DNA of 6,121 bases from JAWLCQ01 sp041687095 (GCA_041687095.1 JAWLCQ010000246.1:1-6121), one strand, 5' to 3'. Positions 1 through 5,274 are shown, counted from the stretch's first letter. Program-made: numbers and translations. Notes: generated by a model from the letters alone, not told the origin.

Positions 1-126
1 CTCGCGGAGGATGTCGAGGTACGCCCGGTAGTCGTCGTCGACGAAGAAGACGGGCTGGCGGTTGTTCCCCCGCTGCGTCACGTGATGCGGCACACCGGGA
101 ATGACGGTTCGTGCGGCTCGCGGCAT
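1..126 (-). CDS. RAYT / IS200-like (Y1) transposase, N-terminal 42 residues, cut by window edge
   Basis: The reading frame begins at ATG 126-124 and runs off the left edge. It starts MPRAARTVIPGVPHHVTQRG and continues with a NNRQPVFF stretch and an acidic DDDYRAYLDIL stretch. This G-V-P-x-H-V-T-Q-R-G-N then (R/K)Q-x-V-F-F pattern is the N-terminal signature of REP-associated tyrosine transposases (Y1/TnpA_REP, single-strand HUH nucleases). The HUH motif and catalytic Tyr come later in the family and lie outside the window, so activity cannot be judged. A weak ribosome site (TAGGA, about 8 bases upstream) precedes the ATG. A 6-bp hairpin (139-154) and a REP (176-198) lie immediately upstream. 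RAYT genes are known to be associated with the REPs they process, so this gene is the likely source of the repeats at 176-218 and 1301-1323. Family assignment is strong; function is inferred. Confidence 0.88.
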   Translation of the reverse strand, partial: MPRAARTVIPGVPHHVTQRGNNRQPVFFVDDDYRAYLDILRE

Positions 127-138
127 GACGGCATCCTA

Positions 139-154
139 CGTCCGCCCCCGGACG
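139..154. repeat. Perfect 6-bp hairpin upstream of the RAYT gene
   Basis: CGTCCG (139-144) and CGGACG (149-154) are perfect inverted arms around CCCC. The hairpin lies 12 bases upstream of the RAYT start codon, between that start and the REP at 176-198. It could be part of the transposase recognition structure or a leader hairpin. Nothing in the sequence decides which. Confidence 0.5.
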
Positions 155-175
155 GGAGCAAGAGGAAGTCTCAGT

Positions 176-198
176 AAATAGTAACCGTCCCTATTTAT
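176..198 (-). repeat. REP copy 1 (inverted partner of 1301-1323)
   Basis: These 23 bases are the perfect reverse complement of 1301-1323. The unit is itself a hairpin: TAAATAG (175-181) and CTATTTA (191-197) are 7-bp inverted arms around a nine-base loop, TAACCGTCC. It lies 49 bp upstream of the start of the RAYT transposase, the usual place for a cognate REP. I recognise the core GGGACGGTTACTATTT as a dispersed REP-type sequence from memory, not from a search. Confidence 0.85.
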
Positions 199-201
199 CC
201 C

Positions 202-217
202 CGTCCCTATTTATCCC
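202..217 (-). repeat. Tandem half copy of the REP
   Basis: CGTCCCTATTTATCCC at 202-217 exactly repeats 186-201, giving a direct duplication with a 16-bp period. Only the loop and one arm are duplicated; the TAAATAG arm is missing. On the minus strand this half copy supplies the final Lys codon and TAG stop of the decayed IS66-like frame at 207-356. It therefore marks a clean junction between REP material and the older sequence. Confidence 0.75.
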
Positions 218-356
218 GCCACGCATCGAACCCGGCTCGGAGATCCTCTCCCGCCGGCAGAACGCCCGAATGCCCCCCCCCGCTTCGGCTGGACCTGTCC
301 ATCACCCCGCGCCAGTACGCTTCCAGCGTGGGATCCCGCCGCTGCCCTTTGGCCAT
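207..356 (-). pseudogene. Decayed, truncated IS66-type accessory protein (TnpA-like) remnant
   Basis: From ATG 356, the minus strand encodes MAKGQRRDPTLEAYWRGVMD and then SRSG. This matches the start of the small helper proteins of IS66-family elements (R-R-D-P-x-x-E-x-x-W-R...R-S-G). Inside a run of nine Cs (273-281; G on the coding strand) the frame slips: the expected IRAFCRRERISEP continuation is read only in the next frame. Near 226-230 a one-base loss restores the first frame, giving FDAWRDK, where family members usually read F-Y-A-W-R-R. The frame then ends inside the REP half copy. A good ribosome site survives (AAGGAG, 7 bases before the ATG). The open frame is therefore a paired-frameshift fossil cut off by the REP, not a working gene. 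Family identification is by motif recall. Confidence 0.6.
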
Positions 357-408
357 CCGCTGTCTCCTTGCGCTGGCCCGATCTTGACCTGCCCCGCCAG
401 CGGATTGA

Positions 409-525
409 AGATGCGGTTCGCGGAACGGACACGCCCACATCGCCCAGACGCCCATCACGCAGCTCGACCAGTTCCTGCCGGACGTCTGGAAGGCGGAGCA
501 GTTGGGCCAGAGTGCCGGGCGCTAA
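409..525 (+). pseudogene. Possible C-terminal remnant of an IS66-type transposase
   Basis: After a stop at 406-408, a plus-strand frame reads ...HIAQTPITQLDQFLPDVWKA and a short tail, ending at TAA 523-525. IS66-type transposases often end in a similar (T/P)-P-x-x-x-L-x-(E/Q)-(F/L)-L-P-D-x-W-(K/Q) segment. Two in-frame stops (385, 406) separate it from anything upstream, so only about 38 codons remain. The helper remnant at 207-356 is on the opposite strand, so the two pieces are not in the normal order of one element. The call is tentative. The rest of the gap between 219 and 531 shows nothing else I can recognise. Confidence 0.33.
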
Positions 526-531
526 AGCCAT

Positions 532-1065
532 CTATTCCACTCGTTCCAGCCGGAAGACGATGTCGTCGAAGTCATCGTCCGGCTTGCCGTCATTGCAGCG
601 ATACCTTCGACCCTTGCTGAGTTCCTCCACAATCATCGCTGCGCCGTTATGGCCGGAATCGACAATAGGGCGCCCTGTCGTGCCCGGAATCGCGACTCGC
701 GTTGTGGATTGCCATGCATTGTAAACGCAGATCGTGGAGGGGCCGCCAGCGACCTCGAACTCAACCACCGAAGGCGCTTCGTCGTGCCAGATCGCGACCC
801 CGTTGCTTCCATCAACGTTCTTCCCGTTGATGATGAATTGACCGGACACCCCCTCTGCCGCGCCTGGCTGCCACCCGGCCTTCTTATCCTGATGCACCAA
901 TGCCATCACCAATCCCTGCCGCCACTTGCTATTGGACGATTCGAGTGTCAGCCTATACCTCTTCGCGCCTCCGGTTGGGAAGTAGTCATGCAGATGCAAC
1001 GTCCTGCCTTCCCACTGTATGGGCTGTCCCTTCGACCTGATGAACATGCTCTCAAACTCGGGCAT
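532..1065 (-). CDS. Unknown 177-residue protein, candidate immunity protein
   Basis: I do not recognise the family. The ATG at 1065 starts 2 bp after the stop of the HNH-like gene, and its ribosome site (GGAGG at 1072-1076, 6-base spacing) lies within that gene's last codons. The pair is therefore almost certainly translated together. The protein is soluble-looking, with no signal peptide or membrane segment. It is rich in Gly, Trp, Asp and beta-branched residues, suggesting a mostly beta fold. Notable stretches are the N-terminal FESMFIRSKGQPIQWEGR, a central VYNAWQSTTRVAIPGTTGRP, and a very acidic C-terminus with CNDGKPDDDFDDIVFRLE (about residues 157-174). The position directly behind a toxin-like C-terminus is typical of immunity genes, and an acidic surface would suit blocking a basic nuclease. 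This role is inference from context. GC is lower than in the metabolic genes (53% in 901-960), which suggests separate ancestry. Confidence 0.72.
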   Translation of the reverse strand: MPEFESMFIRSKGQPIQWEGRTLHLHDYFPTGGAKRYRLTLESSNSKWRQGLVMALVHQDKKAGWQPGAAEGVSGQFIINGKNVDGSNGVAIWHDEAPSVVEFEVAGGPSTICVYNAWQSTTRVAIPGTTGRPIVDSGHNGAAMIVEELSKGRRYRCNDGKPDDDFDDIVFRLERVE

Positions 1066-1067
1066 TC

Positions 1068-1328
1068 CTAACCTCCAATCCTGCGGAACGGATCAATGGC
1101 CGCATGATCGCTCGGCCACATCGGCGTGACGTCGAAGAGCCCGCCCTGACGTTGCGGGGGCCAGTGATGGAACTCCATGCTCTCCAAGCGCCCAAACCTG
1201 TTGATCTGTTGTGGCGCAAGCCCTTGCCTCATTCTCGCCACGTTAGCCGCGCTATAGCTCTCAGCGTTATAGAACGCCTCGTTCTTCCAGATCCGCTGGT
1301 ATAAATAGGGACGGTTACTATTTTCCAT
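1068..1328 (-). CDS. HNH-like nuclease toxin tip (ExHH type), probably 5'-truncated
   Basis: The 86-codon frame encodes a compact motif, MEFHHWPPQRQGG (51-63) then PSDHAAIDPFRR (72-83). E52-x-H54-H55, a Gly-Gly turn and D74-H75 resemble the treble-clef HNH/Endo VII toxins carried at the C-termini of Rhs and other polymorphic toxins; the ExHH spacing recalls Tox-HNH-EHHH. Upstream, residues 11-46 (QRIWKNEAFYNAESYSA...RMRQGLAPQQINRFG) look like the usual lead-in to such a domain. Residues 2-9 are the translated REP at 1301-1323, so the natural N-terminus is missing. Translation from ATG 1328 is possible (AAGG 5 bases upstream, 12 bp after the glycerate kinase stop), but no delivery domain or signal peptide is present. 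It is either an orphan toxin tip or an inactive fragment. The nuclease call rests on motif reading, without a database match. Confidence 0.62.
   Translation of the reverse strand: MENSNRPYLYQRIWKNEAFYNAESYSAANVARMRQGLAPQQINRFGRLESMEFHHWPPQRQGGLFDVTPMWPSDHAAIDPFRRIGG
1071..1076 (-). promoter_or_regulatory. Shine-Dalgarno of the downstream gene embedded in the toxin's last two codons
   Basis: On the minus strand, the codons GGA GGT (Gly-Gly, the last two residues of the HNH-like protein) form an ideal GGAGGT ribosome site. TAG follows, and the next ATG (1065) starts 6 bases after the GGAGG core. This fixes the start of the 177-residue gene and indicates translational coupling. Confidence 0.8.
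1301..1323 (+). repeat. REP copy 2 (inverted partner of 176-198)
   Basis: These 23 bases, read on the plus strand, are the exact reverse complement of 176-198. AAATAG (1303-1308) and CTATTT (1318-1323) form a 6-bp stem around a nine-base loop. The repeat lies inside the open frame of the HNH-like gene and only 17 bp from the stop of glycerate kinase. Together the two copies bracket 1148 bp that contain the toxin/immunity-like pair and IS66-type debris. Confidence 0.85.
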
Positions 1329-1340
1329 CGCGCCTTGCCG

Positions 1341-2564
1341 TCACGTGCCGCGGAGGAACTCGCGGAGGGCGGCGGCGGTGCGTTGGCGGATGAGGGGGGC
1401 GGCGTTGGCGAGGGCGGCGCGGGGGGTGACGCCGTCGGCGACCAGGGGGTGGACGGCGGCGAACAGGTCGCGCGGGGCGTCGTCCGTCACCGCCCCGGGG
1501 ATGCAGATCACGGGCACGCCGAGCTGGCGGGCCACGCCGGCGACCCCGGCGGCGGTCTTGCCGCTGGCGGTCTGGGCGTCCAGGCGCCCCTCGCCGGTGA
1601 GGCACAGGTCCGCCCCGTGCAGGCGGCGGCGGAGGGAGACGGCGTCGGCGACGACGGACACGCCGCGTTCCAGTGTTGCCCCGGCGAAGGCGACGAGGCC
1701 GGCCCCGAGCCCCCCGGCCGCCCCGGAACCCGACAGGTCGCTCACGTCCACGCCGAGTTCGCGGCGGATGACGTCGGCGAAGTGGGCGAGGTTGGCCTCC
1801 AGGCGCTCGACGGTTTCGCTGTCGGCGCCTTTCTGGGGCCCATAGACACGGGCGGCACCCCCGTCCCCGAGCAGGGGGTTCGTCACGTCGCAGGCGATGC
1901 GGATGCGCGTCTGCGCCAGCCGGGGGTCGATGTCGGACAGGTCGATGTGCTCGACGGCGCCGAGCCCTCCGCCGCCGAGCCCGCAGATGAGGCCCTGCCC
2001 GGCGGCGTCGCGGAACAGCACGCCCAGCGCCTGCCCGCAGCCCGCCCCGCCGTCCACGGTGGCCGAGCCGCCGATGCCCAGGATGATCTCCCGCGCCCCC
2101 GCGTCCAGGGCCGCCAGGATGAGCTGCCCGGTCCCGAAGGTGGTCGAGCGCAGCGGGTCCCGCAGGTTCTCGGGCACGAGGTGCAGGCCGCTGGCGGCGG
2201 CCATCTCGATGACGGCGGTGCAGGCGTCGCAGTCGCAGGGGTCGGCGTCGTAGGTGGAGGCGACCTCACCGATGGCCCCGAGCATGCCGACCTCCCCCGG
2301 CAGGGCGGCGGCCGGACGCGTCCCCAGCAGCCCGTACCGCGCGCGGACCTGCGCCCCGAGGGGGCCGTAGACGTCGGCGTAGGCGAAGCGGCCGTTGGTG
2401 GCCGCCACCATCGCCGCGACGATCCCCTCGCCCCCGTCGGCCATGGGACAGAGGTCCACGACGGCGTGGGGGACGGCGTCGACGATCCCGGCCGCCATCG
2501 CCGCCGCCACTTCCGGGGCGGGGAGGGATTCCTTGAACGTGTCGGGAGCGATGACGACCTTCAT
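1341..2564 (-). CDS. glxK: Glycerate 2-kinase (GlxK/GarK family)
   Basis: The 407-residue protein phosphorylates D-glycerate with ATP to 2-phosphoglycerate in the cytoplasm, linking glycerate from serine, glyoxylate or sugar-acid breakdown to glycolysis. Family landmarks are visible in order: the N-terminal MKVVIAPDTFKESLPA, PMADGGEG (40-47), GIGGSATVDGGAGCGQALG (163-181), SGSGAAGGLGAGL (278-290) and LTGEGRLDAQTASGKT (322-337). It is somewhat longer than the roughly 370-380 residues I expect. The surplus is a segment around residues 82-116, just before AVIEMAAASGL, that carries a C-x-C-x2-C cluster (C110, C112, C115). The start at 2564 opens directly on the conserved MKVVIAPD motif, with a modest AAAGG about 8 bases upstream. 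It lies 60 bp downstream of the ACT gene on the same strand, so co-transcription is plausible. A functional link to aryl-pyruvate metabolism is not obvious. Confidence 0.93.
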   Translation of the reverse strand: MKVVIAPDTFKESLPAPEVAAAMAAGIVDAVPHAVVDLCPMADGGEGIVAAMVAATNGRFAYADVYGPLGAQVRARYGLLGTRPAAALPGEVGMLGAIGEVASTYDADPCDCDACTAVIEMAAASGLHLVPENLRDPLRSTTFGTGQLILAALDAGAREIILGIGGSATVDGGAGCGQALGVLFRDAAGQGLICGLGGGGLGAVEHIDLSDIDPRLAQTRIRIACDVTNPLLGDGGAARVYGPQKGADSETVERLEANLAHFADVIRRELGVDVSDLSGSGAAGGLGAGLVAFAGATLERGVSVVADAVSLRRRLHGADLCLTGEGRLDAQTASGKTAAGVAGVARQLGVPVICIPGAVTDDAPRDLFAAVHPLVADGVTPRAALANAAPLIRQRTAAALREFLRGT

Positions 2565-2624
2565 GCGCGAGCCTTTCTCACAGACCAGCCGGGCGGCGGT
2601 CCCTTTTCGGATTCGGAACCGACC

Positions 2625-3065
2625 CTACTCCTGCATTCGCCGGAACAACTCGACTTCGCCGATGACGTTGATCCCGTTCTCGCCGAGGACGCGGATGGCG
2701 GTGTCGGGGTCGTCGAAGCGGAAGATGAGGACGGCCTTGTCGCCGCGGCGGAAGGTGAAGGCGTACATGTACTCGATGTTGATGTTGGCGGATTCGATGG
2801 TGGTGAGGATGTTGGCGAGGCCCCCGGGCTGGTCGGCGACTTCGGTGGCGACAACCTCGGTGGTCTTGACGACGTAGCCCGCCTCCTTCAGCACGTCGCG
2901 GGCCCGCTCCCACTCGCGGACGATCAGCCGCAGAATGCCGAACTGCGCCGTATCGGCGAGCGAGAGGGTGGTGATGTTGATCCCGGCCCCGGCGAGGGTT
3001 TGGCAGGCCCCGCTGAGGTGTCCGGGCTTGTTCTCCAGGAAGAGCGAGAGCTGGTTGATCTTCAT
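2625..3065 (-). CDS. Tandem ACT-domain protein (amino-acid binding regulator)
   Basis: The 146-residue protein is built almost entirely of two ACT-like beta-alpha-beta units: residues about 2-68 (INQLSLFLENKPGHLSGACQ...GINITTLSLAD...ILRLIV) and 71-142 (VVATEVADQPGGLANILTTI...INIEYMYAF...AVLIFRF). The N-K-P-G-H-L and D-Q-P-G-G-L turns are the classic ligand-site loops of ACT domains. There is no catalytic or DNA-binding part. Stand-alone two-ACT proteins next to iorAB and a phenylacetate-CoA ligase gene are a recurring arrangement in anaerobes and archaea. They are thought to sense amino acids, but the ligand and partner are unknown. The ATG at 3065 was chosen because it opens directly on the first ACT strand and follows GAAAGGG. 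The same open frame runs on upstream through the repeat gap into an out-of-frame shadow of the ligase and is not coding there. Confidence 0.9.
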   Translation of the reverse strand: MKINQLSLFLENKPGHLSGACQTLAGAGINITTLSLADTAQFGILRLIVREWERARDVLKEAGYVVKTTEVVATEVADQPGGLANILTTIESANINIEYMYAFTFRRGDKAVLIFRFDDPDTAIRVLGENGINVIGEVELFRRMQE

Positions 3066-3122
3066 GTCGTTGGCCCTTTCGGTCCTGTTCCTTCGCTTTC
3101 GGCCGATCTCACGGCTGGTCTT

Positions 3123-3299
3123 CACCGCGGAGATCGCGGAGACCGCAGAGGAGAGAAGGGACCAGGGATCAGGGACCCGGCACGAGGAACGAAACGAACC
3201 GCGCCGCACGCGGCCTGCGTTTCCTTCCGCTGGGCCCCGGCATCTGTTGCCTGGTACCTGGCGCCTCTCCTCTCTGCGTTCTCTGCGTTCTCCGCGGTG
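3123..3299. repeat. Long nested imperfect palindrome in the paaK-ACT gap
   Basis: The outer arms are CACCGCGGAGA (3123-3133) and TCTCCGCGGTG (3289-3299), a perfect 11-bp match. The similarity extends inward over about 35 bp as a nine-base-period CGC(G/A)GAGAN array. Further in, the complement of CCAGGTACCAGG (3251-3262) mirrors CCAGGGATCAGG (3162-3173). Near the centre, GAAACG (3191-3196) pairs with CGTTTC (3218-3223), with GCCG/CGGC inside. The 265-bp gap 3066-3330 holds this element and no gene. CACCGCGGAGAACGCAGAG-like sequence is familiar as a dispersed intergenic repeat. A role as terminator or RNA-processing site is possible but unsupported. Confidence 0.72.
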
Positions 3300-3330
3300 C
3301 AATTTCACTGGGTCCCGCTTGCGTCCGGGC

Positions 3331-4674
3331 CTACGCCGGCTTGTCCGGGTCGCGGCGGTCGATGACCCGCTTGGCCTTGCCCTGGGAGCGCTCGATGGTA
3401 TGGGGCTCGACGAGGGTGATGGCGCAGCGGATGCCGATGGTGTTCTCGATCGCGTGGGCGAGCGTGCGCTGCAGCTCCTCCAGGGTCCCCACCTTGTCGC
3501 TGAAGACGTCGGCGGTGACCTCGATCTGGACGGCCATCTGGTCCAGCCCGCGGGTGCGGGTGAGGACGATCTGGTAGTGCGGGAGGGTCTTGTCGACCTG
3601 GAGGAGGGCGGCCTCGACCTGGGAGGGGAAGACGTTGACCCCGCGGATGATGAACATGTCATCGCTCCGCCGCCCGATCCGCCGCACCCGCCGCACCGAC
3701 CGCCCGCAGGGGCAGGGCTCGGCGATGATGTTGGTGATGTCCCGCGTGCGGTAGCGGATCATGGGCATGGCGTGCTTGGAGAGCGTGGTGAGGACCAGCT
3801 CGCCCTCCTCCCCGTCGGGGACGGGCTGGAGCGTCTGGGGGTCGATGATCTCGGGGTAGAAGTAGTCCTCGAAGACGTGCAGGCCCTGCTGCTCACAGCA
3901 CTCGCTGGCGACCCCGGGGCCGATGATCTCGCTGAGCCCGTAGATGTCGTACGCCTTGACCCCGCTCTGGGCCTCGATCCAGGTGCGCATGGCCTCGGAC
4001 CAGGGCTCGGCCCCGAAGATCCCGGCCCGCAGGGGCAGGTCCTTGAGGTTCACGCCCAGCTCGCCCGCCCGCTCCAGCAGGTGCAGGAAGTAGCTCGGGG
4101 TGCAGCAGATCGCCGTCACCCCGAAGTCCTTCATCACCATGATCTGGCGGTCGGTGTTCCCGCCCGAGATGGGGATGACGGTGGCGCCCAGGGCCTCCGC
4201 CCCGTAGTGCGCCCCCAGCCCGCCGGTGAACAGGCCGTACCCGTAGGCGTTCTGGATGATGTCCCCGCGGGAGCACCCGCAGGCGGCGAAGGTGCGGACC
4301 ATGACCTGGGCCCAGACGGCCACGTCCTGCTGGGTGTAGGCGACGACGGTGGGCTTGCCCGTGGTCCCGCTGGAGGCGTGCAGGCGGACGACCTCGTCCA
4401 TGGGCACGGCGAAGAGGCCGAAGGGGTACGCGTCCCGCAGGTCGGTCTTGACGGTGAAGGGCAGGCGGGCGAGGTCGTCCAGCGAGCGGATGTCCTCGGG
4501 CTTCACGCCCGCCTCGTCCATCCGCGTGCGGTAGAGTTCCACCCGCGAGTGCGCCAGGTGCACCATCCGCTGCAGGCGCTCGAGCTGCAACTGCCGCAAC
4601 TGCGGGACGGGGAGGTAGTCGGGGGCGGAGACGGCCTGGAAGGCCGGGGCCTTGCTCTTGATCGACGTGCTCAT
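3331..4674 (-). CDS. paaK: Phenylacetate-CoA ligase family acyl-CoA synthetase (AMP-forming)
   Basis: The 447-residue cytoplasmic enzyme of the ANL adenylating superfamily activates an aryl-acetate (phenylacetate, indoleacetate or similar) with ATP and CoA. Visible motifs are the phosphate-binding loop SSGTTGKPT (101-109), FGAEPW (220-225), YGLSE (245-249), GEEGELVLTTL (288-298), YRTRDIT (308-314), CPCGR (321-325), RRSDDMFIIRGVNVFPSQVE (335-354) and the C-terminal GKAKRV (432-437) carrying the candidate catalytic lysine. The length is normal for PaaK and nothing key is missing. A strong ribosome site, GAGGAG, sits 6 bases before the ATG at 4674. It follows iorAB on the same strand. IorAB makes aryl-acetyl-CoA from aryl-pyruvates, so this ligase may recycle free aryl-acetates or run in the opposite direction. 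Exact substrate specificity cannot be read from the sequence. Confidence 0.93.
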   Translation of the reverse strand: MSTSIKSKAPAFQAVSAPDYLPVPQLRQLQLERLQRMVHLAHSRVELYRTRMDEAGVKPEDIRSLDDLARLPFTVKTDLRDAYPFGLFAVPMDEVVRLHASSGTTGKPTVVAYTQQDVAVWAQVMVRTFAACGCSRGDIIQNAYGYGLFTGGLGAHYGAEALGATVIPISGGNTDRQIMVMKDFGVTAICCTPSYFLHLLERAGELGVNLKDLPLRAGIFGAEPWSEAMRTWIEAQSGVKAYDIYGLSEIIGPGVASECCEQQGLHVFEDYFYPEIIDPQTLQPVPDGEEGELVLTTLSKHAMPMIRYRTRDITNIIAEPCPCGRSVRRVRRIGRRSDDMFIIRGVNVFPSQVEAALLQVDKTLPHYQIVLTRTRGLDQMAVQIEVTADVFSDKVGTLEELQRTLAHAIENTIGIRCAITLVEPHTIERSQGKAKRVIDRRDPDKPA

Positions 4675-4690
4675 ACGGGGCTCCTCATTT

Positions 4691-4784
4691 TCGAATTTCG
4701 ATTCTCGAATTTCGATTGGGGCTCGCGTTACGGGCCTGGATTGTCGCCCCGAGCCCGTCCGCGTGAAATCGAAAATCGAAATTC
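4691..4784. repeat. Nested palindromic repeat in the iorB-paaK gap
   Basis: TCGAATTTCGATT occurs twice in tandem (4691-4703 and 4705-4717). GAATTTCGATT from each copy is mirrored by AATCGAAATTC at 4774-4784. Inside these AT-rich arms, GGGCTCG (4719-4725) and CGAGCCC (4750-4756) form a GC-rich inner stem. The element fills most of the 129 bp between the iorB stop and the paaK start, leaving the paaK ribosome site free. It contains no gene. It looks like a dispersed intergenic palindrome and could form a stable RNA structure between the two cistrons. Confidence 0.7.
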
Positions 4785-4803
4785 AGCAATCGGAATTGTC
4801 CTG

Positions 4804-5274
4804 TCATTCGCCGCGCCCGAGGCGGAAGGCTTCCTCGTTGACCTCGTGGAGCTTCTCGGGGAGGTGGGCGTGGAGGGCGGCGAGCCAGTGCTCGGGGGCG
4901 ATGTCCAGGTGCGTGCTCAGGGCGCCCAGCAGGGCGACGTTGAGGGCCTTGCGGTTGGGCAGGCGGGACTCGTCGATCACGTCGCAGGGGATGAGCGTCC
5001 CGCCCTCGCGGAGGACGTGGGCGTTGGGCTCGACCTGGTCGGGGGCGAGGACCACGAGGATGTCGGCGGCCCCGGCGGGGACCATGGGGCTCAGCACCTC
5101 GTCTCCGAACCGCACGTCGCTGCTCACCGACCCGCCGCGCTGGCTCATCCCGTGCAGTTCGCTCTTCTTCACGTCATGCCCGGCGCGGAAGGCGGCGTCG
5201 GCGAGGATGTCCGACGCCTTCAGCACGCCCTGTCCGCCCAGGCCGGCGACCACTACGTTCATAACTTTCTTCAT
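4804..5274 (-). CDS. iorB: Indolepyruvate:ferredoxin oxidoreductase, beta subunit
   Basis: The 156-residue protein is the gamma-type domain subunit that partners IorA in CoA- and ferredoxin-dependent oxidative decarboxylation of aryl-pyruvates. The N-terminal VVVAGLGGQGVLKASDILA (7-25) and the conserved HGMSQRGGSVSSDVRFG (41-57) are diagnostic. The C-terminus HEVNEEAFRLGRGE matches the usual end of the family. It is shorter than the about 190-200 residues I expect, but both ends look natural. ATG 5274 (MKKVMNV) was chosen because GAAGGG lies about 9 bases upstream; ATG 5262 (MNVV) is the alternative. The open frame continues upstream to ATG 5532, but that part only translates intergenic repeats. 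Unusually for this pair, 402 bp of repeats separate it from iorA. Confidence 0.92.
   Translation of the reverse strand: MKKVMNVVVAGLGGQGVLKASDILADAAFRAGHDVKKSELHGMSQRGGSVSSDVRFGDEVLSPMVPAGAADILVVLAPDQVEPNAHVLREGGTLIPCDVIDESRLPNRKALNVALLGALSTHLDIAPEHWLAALHAHLPEKLHEVNEEAFRLGRGE

Noticed and set aside
211..531. A 106-codon minus-strand frame directly after the candidate immunity gene
   Set aside because: It starts right behind the stop at 532, but its translation is Arg/Gly/Ser-rich without family features. It overlaps the IS66-type remnants in other frames.
649..1071. A 140-codon plus-strand frame opposite the candidate immunity gene
   Set aside because: It has no recognisable motif. The minus-strand gene has a strong ribosome site, coupled start and balanced composition, so the plus frame is taken as a shadow.
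1335..3365. A 676-codon plus-strand open frame opposite glycerate kinase and the ACT gene
   Set aside because: Its Gly/Val/Asp/Ala-rich, low-complexity translation is the antisense shadow of GC-rich minus-strand genes with clear family motifs. It runs through intergenic repeats as well.
2625..3662. A 345-residue reading of the ACT gene with a long N-terminal extension
   Set aside because: The extension translates the palindrome at 3123-3299 and an out-of-frame part of paaK (Ser/Pro/Arg-rich). The natural start is 3065, opening on the first ACT strand.
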